Below, piece after piece: positions 47,052-60,300 of a stretch of 64,000 bases of DNA. This DNA is from Zerene cesonia (lineage: Eukaryota > Arthropoda > Insecta > Lepidoptera > Pieridae), in assembly GCF_012273895.1 (NCBI RefSeq), contig NC_052110.1, forward strand, positions 3,968,001 to 4,032,000. The letters run 5' to 3'. Both the position numbers and the translations under genes were made by a program. The notes under the pieces were generated by a model that saw only the letters and a program-made list of their open reading frames with translations, had not been told where the DNA came from and did not search any database. Numbering within the stretch: position 1 is the first letter of the stretch; each line of letters opens with the position of its first letter.

Positions 47052-50000
47052 GTGAGTATAATTTTTTTTTCTAACATATTTATATAAATAATAATAAGTG
47101 AATAAAGTCATGTTATAAGTGATATACTAATGAATGTTTAGGTATTTTGGTTACGATGCTATTTTTTATATTATTTGAATGAAACTGCGTGTTCATTTAT
47201 ACACAGACTCTTATACTCAATATTATTTACGAAGTAGTATTTAATCAAAATAGATACCATTATTTACATATAATTTTATATGACAATACTACCAAAATTA
47301 ATTATTAATGGTTACAACAATTTGACTCTTAATTGAATGTTGAATGATTTTTCCTGTCGGTTTTAGCTAAATTCTAGTCATAATTAATTTACGATTAAAT
47401 GTCAATAGTGTCTAGTTCCATAAATATGTGGCAAATTTATTTTATTTTATCTTTACGATAATAGTACATTGCAAGTCAAATAAAATTATTCATTTGAATA
47501 TTATTAAACTAATCCGATAATTAACCATTTTCACTTAATTATAATTTAAATGTTAGGGAAATTAAGTAATTAATAACTATTGAACATAATTATGTTCATA
47601 ATTAATAATAATTGAAATTGATATTGCACATTTATTACTTTTTTTGCATTCATATGAGGGAAAATAAAATCAGGAATTTACAGTTCGGTTATTCTTTGTT
47701 ATAATAAACTATAGTTCTACTTTAATTTATTGTTCTTGTAAGGGTTAATTATATCGTAATTTTTATAATATGAATTATTGTTGCTGTTACTGTTATAATG
47801 TGCTGAAACGATGCCCGTTTTCGTTGTCATTTAAAATGTTCAGGTTATTACAGCTATCATATTGGATTTTATGTTTATAATATTACTCTAATAAGTTGGA
47901 TAGCGTTTTTCTGTGTTTATTGCTGGTATCATACAAAACTATTTTTTTGTTTTTACCTGAATAACACAATATAGTAGTTGTAACTACGTATAATAATAAT
48001 AAAAAAGTTTTTTTATAAAAGTATTGATTTAACGATAGGTTATTAAAAAAGCCTTATTGAACAAAAATTTTAAAAAAGTAACCGTTTTAAATTTTTGTCC
48101 GTAAATTTATCTCATTAAAATTGTCCATTATTGTCAGGAGAAAGCAAAGTATCAATATTTCCCTACAGGCTTCGTGAAGTCGAGTCTTAGAACAAAGGTT
48201 TCACTTTCGGCCGGTGACCTTAGCCTAAGGATACTGACACTATGAACTCATCATTTTGTGTTTACAATGCAAAGCACGTGGCCCCATCGTTGCGTGCATC
48301 ACGCAGAATAGCTTCTTAGCAGATATTAATATAAATAATAAATAGCGAATGTATATAAATTGAATAGTTTAACAATAGATTAATGGGCGTGAAGGAATGA
48401 AGGAAAAGTATTTATCGCTACGTTATGGTTAGGGAATATCTTAAGGTTATTAACTCGATTGATAAGTAATATTATTAATTTTTTTCTATAATATATTATT
48501 AGGAAGTTACGTGAGTAATGTTATAGTCGAAGAAACAAATCGTTAACGAGCGGTTATCTGTTACTGAACATGTTTATATGTTTCGGAATGAATTTTATTT
48601 CTTTTGTCTAGCCGGGTTAGTTATATTGGTGACTTGGTTTGTGTTAGTAGAGATTAAAAAGATGTAAATGAGTGTCTTCTTTTTATAGAAAAGATTACTT
48701 CTTTTTATACACGCTAGTATACCAGAGACATTTTTTTTATACAGACAAATCTTAATTTGAAAAAGTTAACTTGAAACCGACGATGTCAAAGATCCATTTG
48801 TGGTGGAAACATTTTCTATATTTATATATATCTATTTGAACTTCTACTTGATGTCGTGATATATCGCCGTAACGAACTATATTGTACTCCTCAGTTCATT
48901 GATTCCATGATCGATGCTTGCATACAAATTCGGGAAGTATTTGTTTTCGATGTTTGAGGAAAAAGTATAATAACAAGAAAAAAGACAATTCGATATAATT
49001 CAACTCAAACGGTACGTGCTTTGTGTTAGTAATATATTGCGAAGTTTTGTTTGCTCTTCCTTTTCAAATTAGAAGACGATAGTTTCTATATAATACAATG
49101 TCTTTAGATCGGTATTTAGACCCAATAGAAATCCAGCTATTTATATTAAAGCAGGCTCTACGGAACAATATTTAAAATGCTTATTTTTCATCGTTTATAC
49201 TAGGATGCAAGGCATTCTAATAAAGGTCTTGATATTTCTAAAAATAAATGACTTTACAAATATACTATGAAACCGTTTTGAACTATAACTGCTCGCTTGA
49301 ATAGTAGACCTTTTAGAAATGCGGTATTTTTTAATGTCAAGTGTGTTTTAATAGAAGATAATAGTTGAATGGTAGACGGTATCTATGATCCAGGTCATGA
49401 GTTTCCTATCATACTAGTTTGCTCCCAATCCATTCAATAAAAAATAGAAGAATTTTTTAACATATTTAGGACTTCTAACTGTATTGTTTTTAAAGCAAAA
49501 TTATGGCAACGGCTTTTAATGTTGTACGCAATTACTCGCTTTGCATCGCCTAATTAATGTATTAGCAATACATATGTGTTTTTTCCATTTAGTCCTCAAA
49601 GAATAAACGTAGATACTATAAATAAGTACTTATATATATTTGACCTCTTTTGGCATGGTACCATTAAAACTATTGGATCTGCTCCCCGATGAGACCAATA
49701 AATCGTCTTGAGAAAGATACCTACACGAGATGTGTACACTTTTTTCCACATCTAAAAATCCTTACAAGATGGCAACAGAAAATGTTTTACAAAGAAATAA
49801 AGTATATAAATATACGAATTTAAAGCTTAGTAATACAAAAGTGTTGGCATAGAAGTTTTTTTAATTATCAATTAAAAGCTAAAGTCGATCTGTTTTTAAA
49901 CGAAACGGGAATCCGGAATATATTAGCATCGCTGATTGAATTAAATGTTTAGATTAGCAGATGTCAAACCGGCTCTTTACTGTGTTATCGTCACATCAGT

Positions 50001-51255
50001 AACTAGTTTATTTGTCCACTTTCTTCTTATAATCTTCTCCTTATAATTTATGTGTTAGGCTAAGTGATATAATCTGGTTTATTTGTAACATACTTATCAA
50101 GACTTTGTAAGAATTTAATGAGTGTTGCTTGTTACTTTGTTTGTTGCATTCGGAGTTTTGGTTTTTGGGTGTGATATAAAGTAAAATAACCGAATTCCGC
50201 ATATACTTAAATATGGATAATATCATTATACACATGCAATAGAACCAACATTAAAGCAAGGTGCGTAAAAAATAAATAATCGTTTGTAATAAGAACGAAA
50301 TAGGCTCATAAGAAGTATATTCTCAATAACAATAAACTGGGTACAGAATAGCGAAGGTATGTTTAGTTTTTGCTCCCGTTTTCCAGTAGCATAAAAGGAT
50401 GTTTTTGTGATGTTATAGTCTAGGTCAAACGAGTGACAATCTAGAGCGCTTGTCCCGTTAACTACAAGTGTGTCCCGTTAGCTCATTAGACAGAAATAAA
50501 CGTTATTGAATTGCATATTTGTACTTTGTGGGCGTTTTATTATTAAAATTTGTAGCGCAAATATTCAATTTAGTTTTATTGTGTTATGTTTCATCTTAAA
50601 TACTGTTCTTGTGTCATTTTATGATAAAAATTTTAATATGATCTGCGTTTGATATTAAATATGTTAAAGTTTGAAAAAAGAAAGGATTAAACAAAAAAAA
50701 AAAAAAATACAAAGACATTTCAATAGAAAAGGATAAAATGTCCACGATCATCCTTATTTATTCGAAGAGACATTTACCAAAAACAACAAAACGTTATTAT
50801 CTAAAATATCACAATGTATTTTTAACCCATACCTTTTATAACCCCTTTTCCGACATTACTAAATATAACTTAGGGCCTTTAACAAATTTAGCGCATAAAA
50901 GGTTTCAGGATTAGGCTAAATTTGTACTGTATTTCCTACTACAAAAGACTCCCTAATAGCATTGCTTTTATTCGTAACCTAGTTAGTTAATAGTATTACA
51001 AATGCGTATCACGCTTTATGATTTAATTTTGTTTGCATTGTGATAAATTTGGGATTCAAATAAATTTTCAATTTATTTTATTACAATCAAAATAATTTTG
51101 TTTATTTTATTTAACAGTTAAGTTTAAGAAACTATTTAAGAGTTAAGAGTTAAAATAAATAACCTTCCTATTCTATCGGTTACTTAACTAGTTTACTATT
51201 TTTTCAATAAAGCGCGATTCTGGTTCTTTAATAATAATACATTTTTTTATTTTAG
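47052..51255 (+). other. Cht5: Cht5 first intron (inferred), 4.2 kb
   Basis: AT-rich with no ORF of note. If the promoter assignment is right, this is the first intron of the chitinase gene; large first introns often hold regulatory sites. Confidence 0.4.
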
Positions 51256-51316
51256 GTCAAAATGCGAGTATTACTAGCGTCGTTGGCAGTCCTTGCTGCT
51301 TTAAATGCAGCTGACG
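51256..51316 (+). CDS. Cht5: Cht5 first coding exon: start codon and signal peptide
   Basis: The acceptor is tattttag ending at 51255 and the ATG is at 51262 in good context (tcaaaATG). It encodes MRVLLASLAVLAALNAAD, a hydrophobic signal peptide; the donor is gtaagt at 51317, phase 1. The start is fixed by the signal peptide. Confidence 0.93.
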
Positions 51317-54300
51317 GTAAGTTGTTTGCTATATTTATGAGGATGTTTATCATTCAGTTTGCTCCTGTTAATAAAAAAATATTTATTAACATTGATATTA
51401 ATAAAATAATGTTATTATTTATTTACGAATGTGCGAGTCTCTAGTCTCAAGTTTATTTGTATATTATGCAAGTATTTCTCCTTGCGATTCGTGATTGTCT
51501 GTTAGAGTTCAGATTTACGAAATAAAACACAAGTTTTCAGGCTTAAAACTGTAAGCTAGAGTGTTTGTGTCGGCTTTCCTTGTTTACGAAGCGATCGCAT
51601 AGTTGCGCTGTTCACCAATTCCGGCGATGCCTTGAGCCAACATCAAAGTAGAATTAATTGAGACTGCAGACAGTTTCGTGCGGCGGTTACTTCGGGCGTA
51701 GCACTATAATATTCTATTAGTTCTATTAATAACATTAACATATAAAATCTCTTGATAAAACAATACATAACACTAAATTTTAACTTCCACTTTAATCAGG
51801 GATCATAAAAAGGTGAATTTTAATAGAAATGTCCTATTCTATGGGCATAATATTGAGAATAACTGAGCCGATATGACACAATTTTTGTTTACGAATATGT
51901 TGATGGCAGGAATTTTGTTGAAAAGTCGGTGTCTTACGCGTTTGTATACCATATAATGTTATGTGTAGTCTTTGTAAATGAATGAATTGTATTTACAGAC
52001 CGCTTCCTAGTGTTTAAAATGTGTGTATGAGAAATGAGGGTCCTGGGTTCGATTCCCCGTCAAAAAATGTTTCGGTCTGGCAGGAAACAGAAGAATGTCA
52101 TCTTCTTATCTATAAAGAAAATCGGTCAGTGAAACAGGTGTATATCATATGCCCCATACCCCAATAAGGGACACGGATCTTCACTTATACACTACACTTG
52201 TATTTAAATTTAAAAAGTAAGCCACAGCTTTAATCAGATGGTAGAAAAATTATATTGAAAAAATAGTCGAGAAAGTCTAAAATTGGTGGCTTCTTTAGCG
52301 CAACTTTTTATGCTTATTTCCCAGTCAATTTCAATATGTAAAGAGTAGCATGAACTGAAATTTCTTATTTTTACAATGCATAACAGTATTATTATTAGTT
52401 TCACTTTCTTATTTTCGATTCGGTTCAAAAAATACATTCAAAGTCTCGGCACACACAAGTTTCTTCGGATAATATTATTGGTGTGAATTTCTCTTAAATT
52501 GCCAAAGTTTTTTGGAAGTTCATCCTACCCGCCTAATTCTCAAGTTTAATTTGAATCAGTTCTCTTTTACTCATTTCATTAGCAATAAACTTTATTGAAC
52601 TGGGAATATCGTTTTTGTATATTATACAGTGTAATTAGCAGATCTATAAGATAAAAAATTCCATATTAAATATTTGAGAAATAAAATGAATTCATTGTTC
52701 TGAACAACAGTTAAAGAGCAACCAAAAAGTTGCGAGACGGAGGTAGTCATAAAAAAACAAAGTTTGAAATGCTGTCCTTTATTTCGTTTTAAGGATGGTA
52801 CTTACATATTTTTATTATTTAAGTATGCTCATCATTACAATATTTTGTTTTAGCAATGTTTCGGTTGTTGTTGCAATTGAAATGCTGAATATTAGCTAGA
52901 CCACAATCTAATCAAAAGTGTATTAGAGTCAGAAATCCCTTTCTGATGCTGAATCAGTTTCATGCACGTAATTATGTATCGAAATGTAGTTATTACAGAT
53001 GTGATTCGAATACTAGATGTCCCCATGGTAATAGAGACACGTAAAGCTGCCAAGCTAAAACATTTTACCTATATTGCTAGTCGTAGAATTATTAAAAAAT
53101 GGTCTAACAATTCCTATTTTAGAGCAAGAGCCCGTGAGGGCCAGACCTTAGTTAAAGTATAAAATCTAAAAGTTTCTCTGTGTATGCCCACTATACAGGT
53201 AAGAACGATCCCATTTCATGTTTTTAAGGGTTCCCGGTTAGTTGTGTTAATTACATTTAATATAATCCAATTGTATGTAAGAAACAATTTACTGTTTATA
53301 ATTGCACATTGAATGTAAGAAAATGATCAGTTTTGTTTTGCGTTCAGTTTTGCGCACAAAACCCGGATTATCTTGATAAAAAACAAAGATAGATCATGCT
53401 TCTTTTAGAAAAAAGACAAAAAATTATTGTGTTTTACAATATTTATTTTGTATTTTTTATATGTATAAACAGTACATCATTGTACATTCACGAAGCGAAA
53501 ACATAATCGACCACAATATGTTGTTTATGCTGTCAACGTTCCTCCACTTAATATAATTCGCATAATTTGTGCATTCATTATGCACCATTCCCTCTAAAAT
53601 GTATTCTACAATAGCTTAATGGATCAATAGCTTCTATTGGCTTATTGGTTCATTGAACGTAACATAATATTTTAATATTATGCTCCCAAATAGACTCTCA
53701 AAATATACCTTGTCTTTAATTTCTATACACATGTATTTATAATTTTTGTAGGTATAATCGCTACAACGCTGCCAATTTTAACTGTAATACTAATACTGAC
53801 TTGTTTTGCAGCGGACAGCAAAGCGCGCATCGTATGTTACTTCAGCAATTGGGCGGTGTACCGACCTGGTATTGGCAGCTATGGCATAGAAGACATCCCA
53901 GTCGATCTTTGCACACATATTATTTACTCATTCATCGGCGTAACTGAAAAATCTCATGAAGTTCTCGTCATAGATCCTGAGGTAAGTCTGCGGAAAAATA
54001 ACGTGATGGGTATTTAGAGAAATAAAAGGGGAGAGGGTATTTAAAAAGGCTTCATAGTCCTTGGACATTTCCATGTCAAAGCATGTAGAGAACACACACA
54101 TCATCAATAATTTGCCATTGTAAGAACTATCTAAGAGTCAGTGAAGTGACTGAAGCAATTATTTAAATATTAAAACGACTTTTGATAGTATTGGAATTTT
54201 CTTATAGTTATATCTATACAATGGAAATGATTATAAAAATAAAAGAACGTTTGAACGCTACAAAAGTATGTGCACTAAAATTGGTATTTTAAGAAAGTTT

Positions 54301-57300
54301 CATCAAATAATTAACATTGTACTGAGTGCGGTGTGTAGCTTTAAACCGCAAGCGTTTGTGTTCTGTTAGACCCCTTTGTTTCGGTTGCTCTTATTTTCTT
54401 AGGATAATGGATAGTTTTTGTAACATAGTTCATATATTTATGTTAGATTTCCAGTATTGAAATAACTTGATTTATGAAAGCTTGAAATTATACGACGTGA
54501 TAAATGGAAACAATAATATAACAGAAATAATACACCAGAATTTCAAGAACCAACAGCCACTATGTACATATTTAGGAATAGAAATGTTCATTTCATACGT
54601 AGGAATACTCAATTGAAAGATATAGATTCTAGTGTTTTATTTTGTTGGATAGATTGTGTGATTTACCAAACTATGAATTGACTACTATTCATTACGCGTA
54701 GGTTTAATCCCCAGTTCAACATACAACGTTTAATTATTTAATCGCTAAAAATTAATGTTTTCAGTTGGACGTAGAGAAGGGAGGATATCGAAATTTCACG
54801 GCGTTGCGAAACACTCACCCCAATGTCAAGTTCATGGTGGCGGTAGGAGGGTGGGCTGAAGGCGGTACCAAGTATTCGCAAATGGTGGCCCAGAAAAGTT
54901 CTCGAATGACCTTCGTAAGAAGTGTCGTCGGTAAGCATTAAAACTTTTTTATGACTGTTTATAATGTATGTCATAGGGATGGTGAAACAATTACTTTTTG
55001 TTCGCAACCTTGTTATATTTTTATGCGGGTTATTTGGCTTGTTAAGCATGATCAATTATAATATTTATTCTTAATAAGATTACTCTGAATCATGATTGGT
55101 TTATTTGTGGTTTTGATAAATTTTCTAAAGCAACTACTTACGCGCAAAGAAAAGCTTACAGACCAGGGGTATTGAATATATCTGAATAGATGTTCGTTAA
55201 TATATTAACAGATTGTAATCTTTAAGCATTAATAATGTAATGTATTATCGTGTTTCTTGACAGAAGCATGAATAATAAACACGACGTCTACGTGAAGAGA
55301 ATCCAACACTCTTTCCGCATTCTCTACGAAGTAATAGCAATCTATCAAAACGTGTGATTGAATATATTGTTATACTAGTTTTCAGCTCGCGGCTTCGCCC
55401 GTGTAGTCAAAAGACAATATATGTAGTCCTAAGATTTTCCCCGCAAAGTTTCCGTTCTCGTGGAAATTAATACCTACACCATATCCTTTCTCGGATTTCG
55501 AACAATACTTGTGCCAAATTTCATCGAAAACGCTCCAGTTATCAATGTGTGAAAAAGGAACAGACAGTCAGAAGGTGGAAAGACACAAAGACAGAGCTAT
55601 TTATGCACTCGTAATATTAGTAATATTCTTAAAACATTAGAAACAATGTAGAACTTCGAATAGTCAGTTGTTTAATAAATGTATATAAAATCTGTAAGAG
55701 TTGGCTTATACTTAAATTTCATAAACCTTTTATAAGATAAAGGTATAAAATTAGGACGAGTCAGCAGAATCAACGGAACCGGGAATTTTTATATTTTCCC
55801 GTCTGCCTTGTCTCCTGTCTAGACGTGTAAAATATATGAAAATGCTTCCGAGACCTGTATGCAGTAGTTCGATATCTTCATATTTACCTTAAATTTAAAA
55901 ATTTTCACTTTTTTAAATAGCTTGTTATTAACCTGTATTATATATTACAGTTTTTATATATACAGTTTTATTACTTATTGTACCTTCTCACAACGTCACA
56001 AGTTCACAAACTTATAACATTGGTATACATTGTAGGTACGTGTTGTTATAATGCTAAATAATAATCATAAAATTATTATAGATTTCCTCAAAAAATACAA
56101 TTTCGATGGATTGGACCTTGATTGGGAGTACCCTGGCGCTGCTGATCGCGGCGGTTCCTTCTCCGACAAAGATCGCTTCTTGTTTCTCGTACAAGAACTG
56201 AGGAGGGCCTTCATTAGAGAGGGCAAGGGCTGGGAACTCACTGCTGCCGTACCGCTGGCTAACTTCAGGCTTATGGAAGGATACCATGTACCAGATTTGT
56301 GCCAGTAAGTATATATAATATCAGATGTGTTGGGCTTTTGTTTAATTGTAATAATACTAAAATACTATAATAGTATCTTACTATAATTATATCCTTTCCA
56401 AAAACAAGTATTCTTGTCTCTTTTTCAAATGTTATCTTAAATTTTTTGGCTGTTATTATAACAAAAAAAACTAAAGTTAAATCGTACAGGGAATTTGCTT
56501 TCTCAAAGTCATTCACAAACAGAGGAAGGCAGTGTTTCTTTCGCAAATTCATTATTATTCACCGGTTTTCGAAGTATAAAATTCCTCAGGTGACCTTTGA
56601 GAGATTTATTACGATGATTTCTTATAATTTTTACAATGGCTGTAACCTATTTAATCTTAGGCGTAGAGTTATTTGATTGTCTCGCTGCGAGCAAAAAATA
56701 TTTTCGATGTAAATCTAGACAGTGATGAACGTTCTGTATACTTATCTTATGACATTTCAGTTATTTTCTTTTGTAAAAAAACTTGACTTTTCATCTACTA
56801 AAAATCGCATCACGTGTGAAAGTTCGGGGCTTGTTAAATGTTAAAAAAGAACGAGCATCTTACAAATTAATTATTTAGCTTTACGCTGTCATAAAATAAT
56901 TAATTTCTTCCTAAATTCTCTAAATTATATACAGTTGATAATTTGTATAAAAAAGGAAAATAGAGGTAGAATATTGAAATATATTATATATTGAGATAGC
57001 AAAGTTGCACAGTAAGCAAAATTATTATAAAAGGTTGCCATATGAAACCCAAACACAATGCTATTTCAAGTCATCATACTATATGTTGAGAATAACGCCA
57101 AGCACTATTACACGATATGTATAATCCAACATTAGCCAACATATGTTAAACTCACGAGATAGGCGCTTGTAGTTAAATTATTTGTGTGCGTTGATCGATT
57201 TTTGTACTGAATTTATTATTAATTGCCTTTCAATCGATTAATGTAGTACAAGTTTAAGACATACACTTAGTTATTTTAGGTTGAAAGTACTCCATGAAAT

Positions 57301-60300
57301 GAAATAAGTAGAATAAAGTTTTGTATTCACCGAAGTTTGTCAGCAATTGGTTAATTACAGTTTTCGTTACAAATATGATACCTGTAATTTATCTCAAATT
57401 AATTCATTTTTAAATAACTCATAATGAAACAACAACTTTTTATTCTATTTAAAAGCAACTTATATAGACTTAGATATACCTTTTAATAATATAGGTACCG
57501 TTTATAAATAAATTAAAAAGAAATTATTAGTACCTAACTACAATTAATATTTGAAAATCGAATATTAACATACATCGAATAAGCTGTTAAATGAACTTTT
57601 AAGGACTGATTTTTTTTTACTCATACATAATATTTAAATTTATAGATGTATATTTTAAACACGATTATTTTTTTACATCTTTCAGGGAATTAGACGCAAT
57701 TCACGTCATGTCTTACGATCTTCGTGGTAATTGGGCTGGATTTGCGGACGTCCATTCGCCTCTATACAAACGTCCGCATGACCAGTGGGCTTATGAGAAG
57801 CTTAATGTGGTATGTCCCTTTTATCATCATAAAATACTAACTTCGGTTAAATGTTTTAAAGTTGTTATAGTTATAAAGTCGTTTTTTTAATAAATGTAGG
57901 CGTCTGTATGCGTATAGAACTGTACAGAGTACTATAAAGGCCACTATTATTAGTAGAAATTGTTATTAGATGATTTAAAAAAGTATTTGTAGTGTTATTA
58001 AATAGCCTATAGTGTATTGATAATATTATGTAGTATTTTAAATTCAAGAGTACAAAATTTAAGTATAAAGCTTACTTTCCCGATAGTAATTTTAAAATTA
58101 CTATCGTTACAAAGGCCGTCAATTGTAGGTTCTTTCTCTTTATCTGTGTCATGCTTTTGACAACAAATATGGCGCGTATTTAAAATATGCCCTCGTTGCT
58201 GCGTCCACGAAAAATACATGTGTATTTTAAAAAAGCGGTGTTTTACGTGTAAATAAATACCTGAAATCTGATTTTACTTATAAGATAAATAGGGAGATGT
58301 TTATGTCTGTAAATAAGCAACAATATTGTTTAGTAATGCCATTCATCATTTCAGAACGACGGCCTCAATCTTTGGGAGGAGAAAGGATGTCCGTCAAACA
58401 AATTGGTTGTTGGTATTCCGTTTTACGGTCGTTCATTCACCTTGTCAGCGGGTAATAACAACTATGGACTTGGGACGTATATTAATAAGGAAGCCGGTGG
58501 CGGTAATCCAGCTCCGTACACAAATGCCACCGGATTCTGGGCCTATTATGAAGTAAGCATTCATTAAACACGTTAAGTAAACGATAACTTTAAATCTATT
58601 AACACTACACACCTACATATATTTGCCACCCTTACTGAGACCTGGAAGAGCCAACCATCCATTTGCCTCAGAGAATGTAGAAAAATGGCGTGTTTTATCT
58701 TAAATTTACAAAATACAAATAATTCGCAATAAAATAGATGGTTTTTAATATAAATATCACACTAAATAACATACTATATAACTAAATTGACATCGTCTTT
58801 TAGATATGTATGGACGTAGACAAGCCAGAAACCGACTGGACAAAGAAATGGGACGAACACGGCATGTGCCCCTACGCCTACAAAGGAACGCAATGGGTGG
58901 GCTACGAAGATCCCCGCAGTGTTGAGATCAAGTTAAACTGGATCAAACAAAAGGGTTATCTTGGTGCTATGACATGGGCGATTGATATGGACGACTTCCA
59001 GGGCATCTGTGGAGAGAAGAATCCCCTTTCCAAACTATTGCACAAACACATGTCTTCGTACACAGTACCTCCACCCCGATCTGGGAATACTACTCCAACG
59101 GTGAGTGACAGTGGCTGAATTAATTCAAGTTATTGTAACAGTTTTTTGGTTAGCTATATAGGTTAGAAACTGTTTATGATATTTCTTATTGTATTGAACT
59201 TTTTATTCTTGATTGTATATACAAAAATTAGATACAATTTACTTTTGTTACTAATGCATTTTAACTCATTATAAAATATTTAATAACAATTATCTCTTAA
59301 TCACATCAGCCTGAATGGGCGAGGCCACCATCAACAACATCAGACCCATCTGAAGGCGCTCCCATTCCAACTACTACCCAGGCACCTACACTAAGACCAA
59401 CTCAGGCATCTACAGTAAGACCTACTCAGCCCAGCAGTACCACCAGTGCCCCAGTGGAGGAGGAGAATAAACCTACTCCTGATGTAGAACAACCTCCCTC
59501 TGTAAGTTCAATGAAAGTGTGGGGAAATGGGTTTCTAAAAAATAGGATCTTTTAAAAAAGAAAAAGAAATAAAATTGATTAAAGGTTTTCAATTAATTTT
59601 TAACTATAAATTTTCGTATTTATCTATCCTATTATTCTCCAATCCAAAAATGTTTAAATACATTATGTATTTTTCGGAATAAATATAAAATATAAAGTTA
59701 CTGCAATGTCTACAATTAAATATCTTCATGTCGCTAAACTTTAACCTTTTCGTTAACCTTATTCATCTTTTTACAGTCTGCGTAATAAAAACAAACAAAT
59801 AGAAAACGTACCCATAACTCCCTTTCAAATCCTGCGGGATTTACAAGTCATTCAAAGGTCAAACACCGCTCATCAACATTTCTTTGAGCAGACATATAAA
59901 AGTAATTACGGCTCTGAAAAGAGTTGCCGAATCATTAATTCCTTTTAAAAATAATGTTTTTAATTAAACAGGAAAATGAGGTGGACAGCGCCGAAGTTTG
60001 TAGCTCGCAAGCGGATTATATAGCTGACAAAAAGCGCTGCGATAAGGTGAGATTAAAACTGAATAATTATTTAAGTTGATAAATGGAAATCCTTTCAGTG
60101 CAATTTAGCGAATTTAATGTAATTTTGCCGAGTATTGTATAAAATGAGAATTCTTTTATTGAAACCATTAGATATGCATTAATAGATTGTGGTTATGACT
60201 ATGATCGTTGTTCTTTTATCTTAATTTCATTGCTAAAGATAACTTGACTATGTGTATTTATGTTCACTAACGATCAAACATTTATGTTATCTTTATTGTT

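Noticed and set aside
56054..56287. Minus-strand ORF over the Cht5 catalytic exon
   Set aside because: Antisense of the GH18 motif exon.
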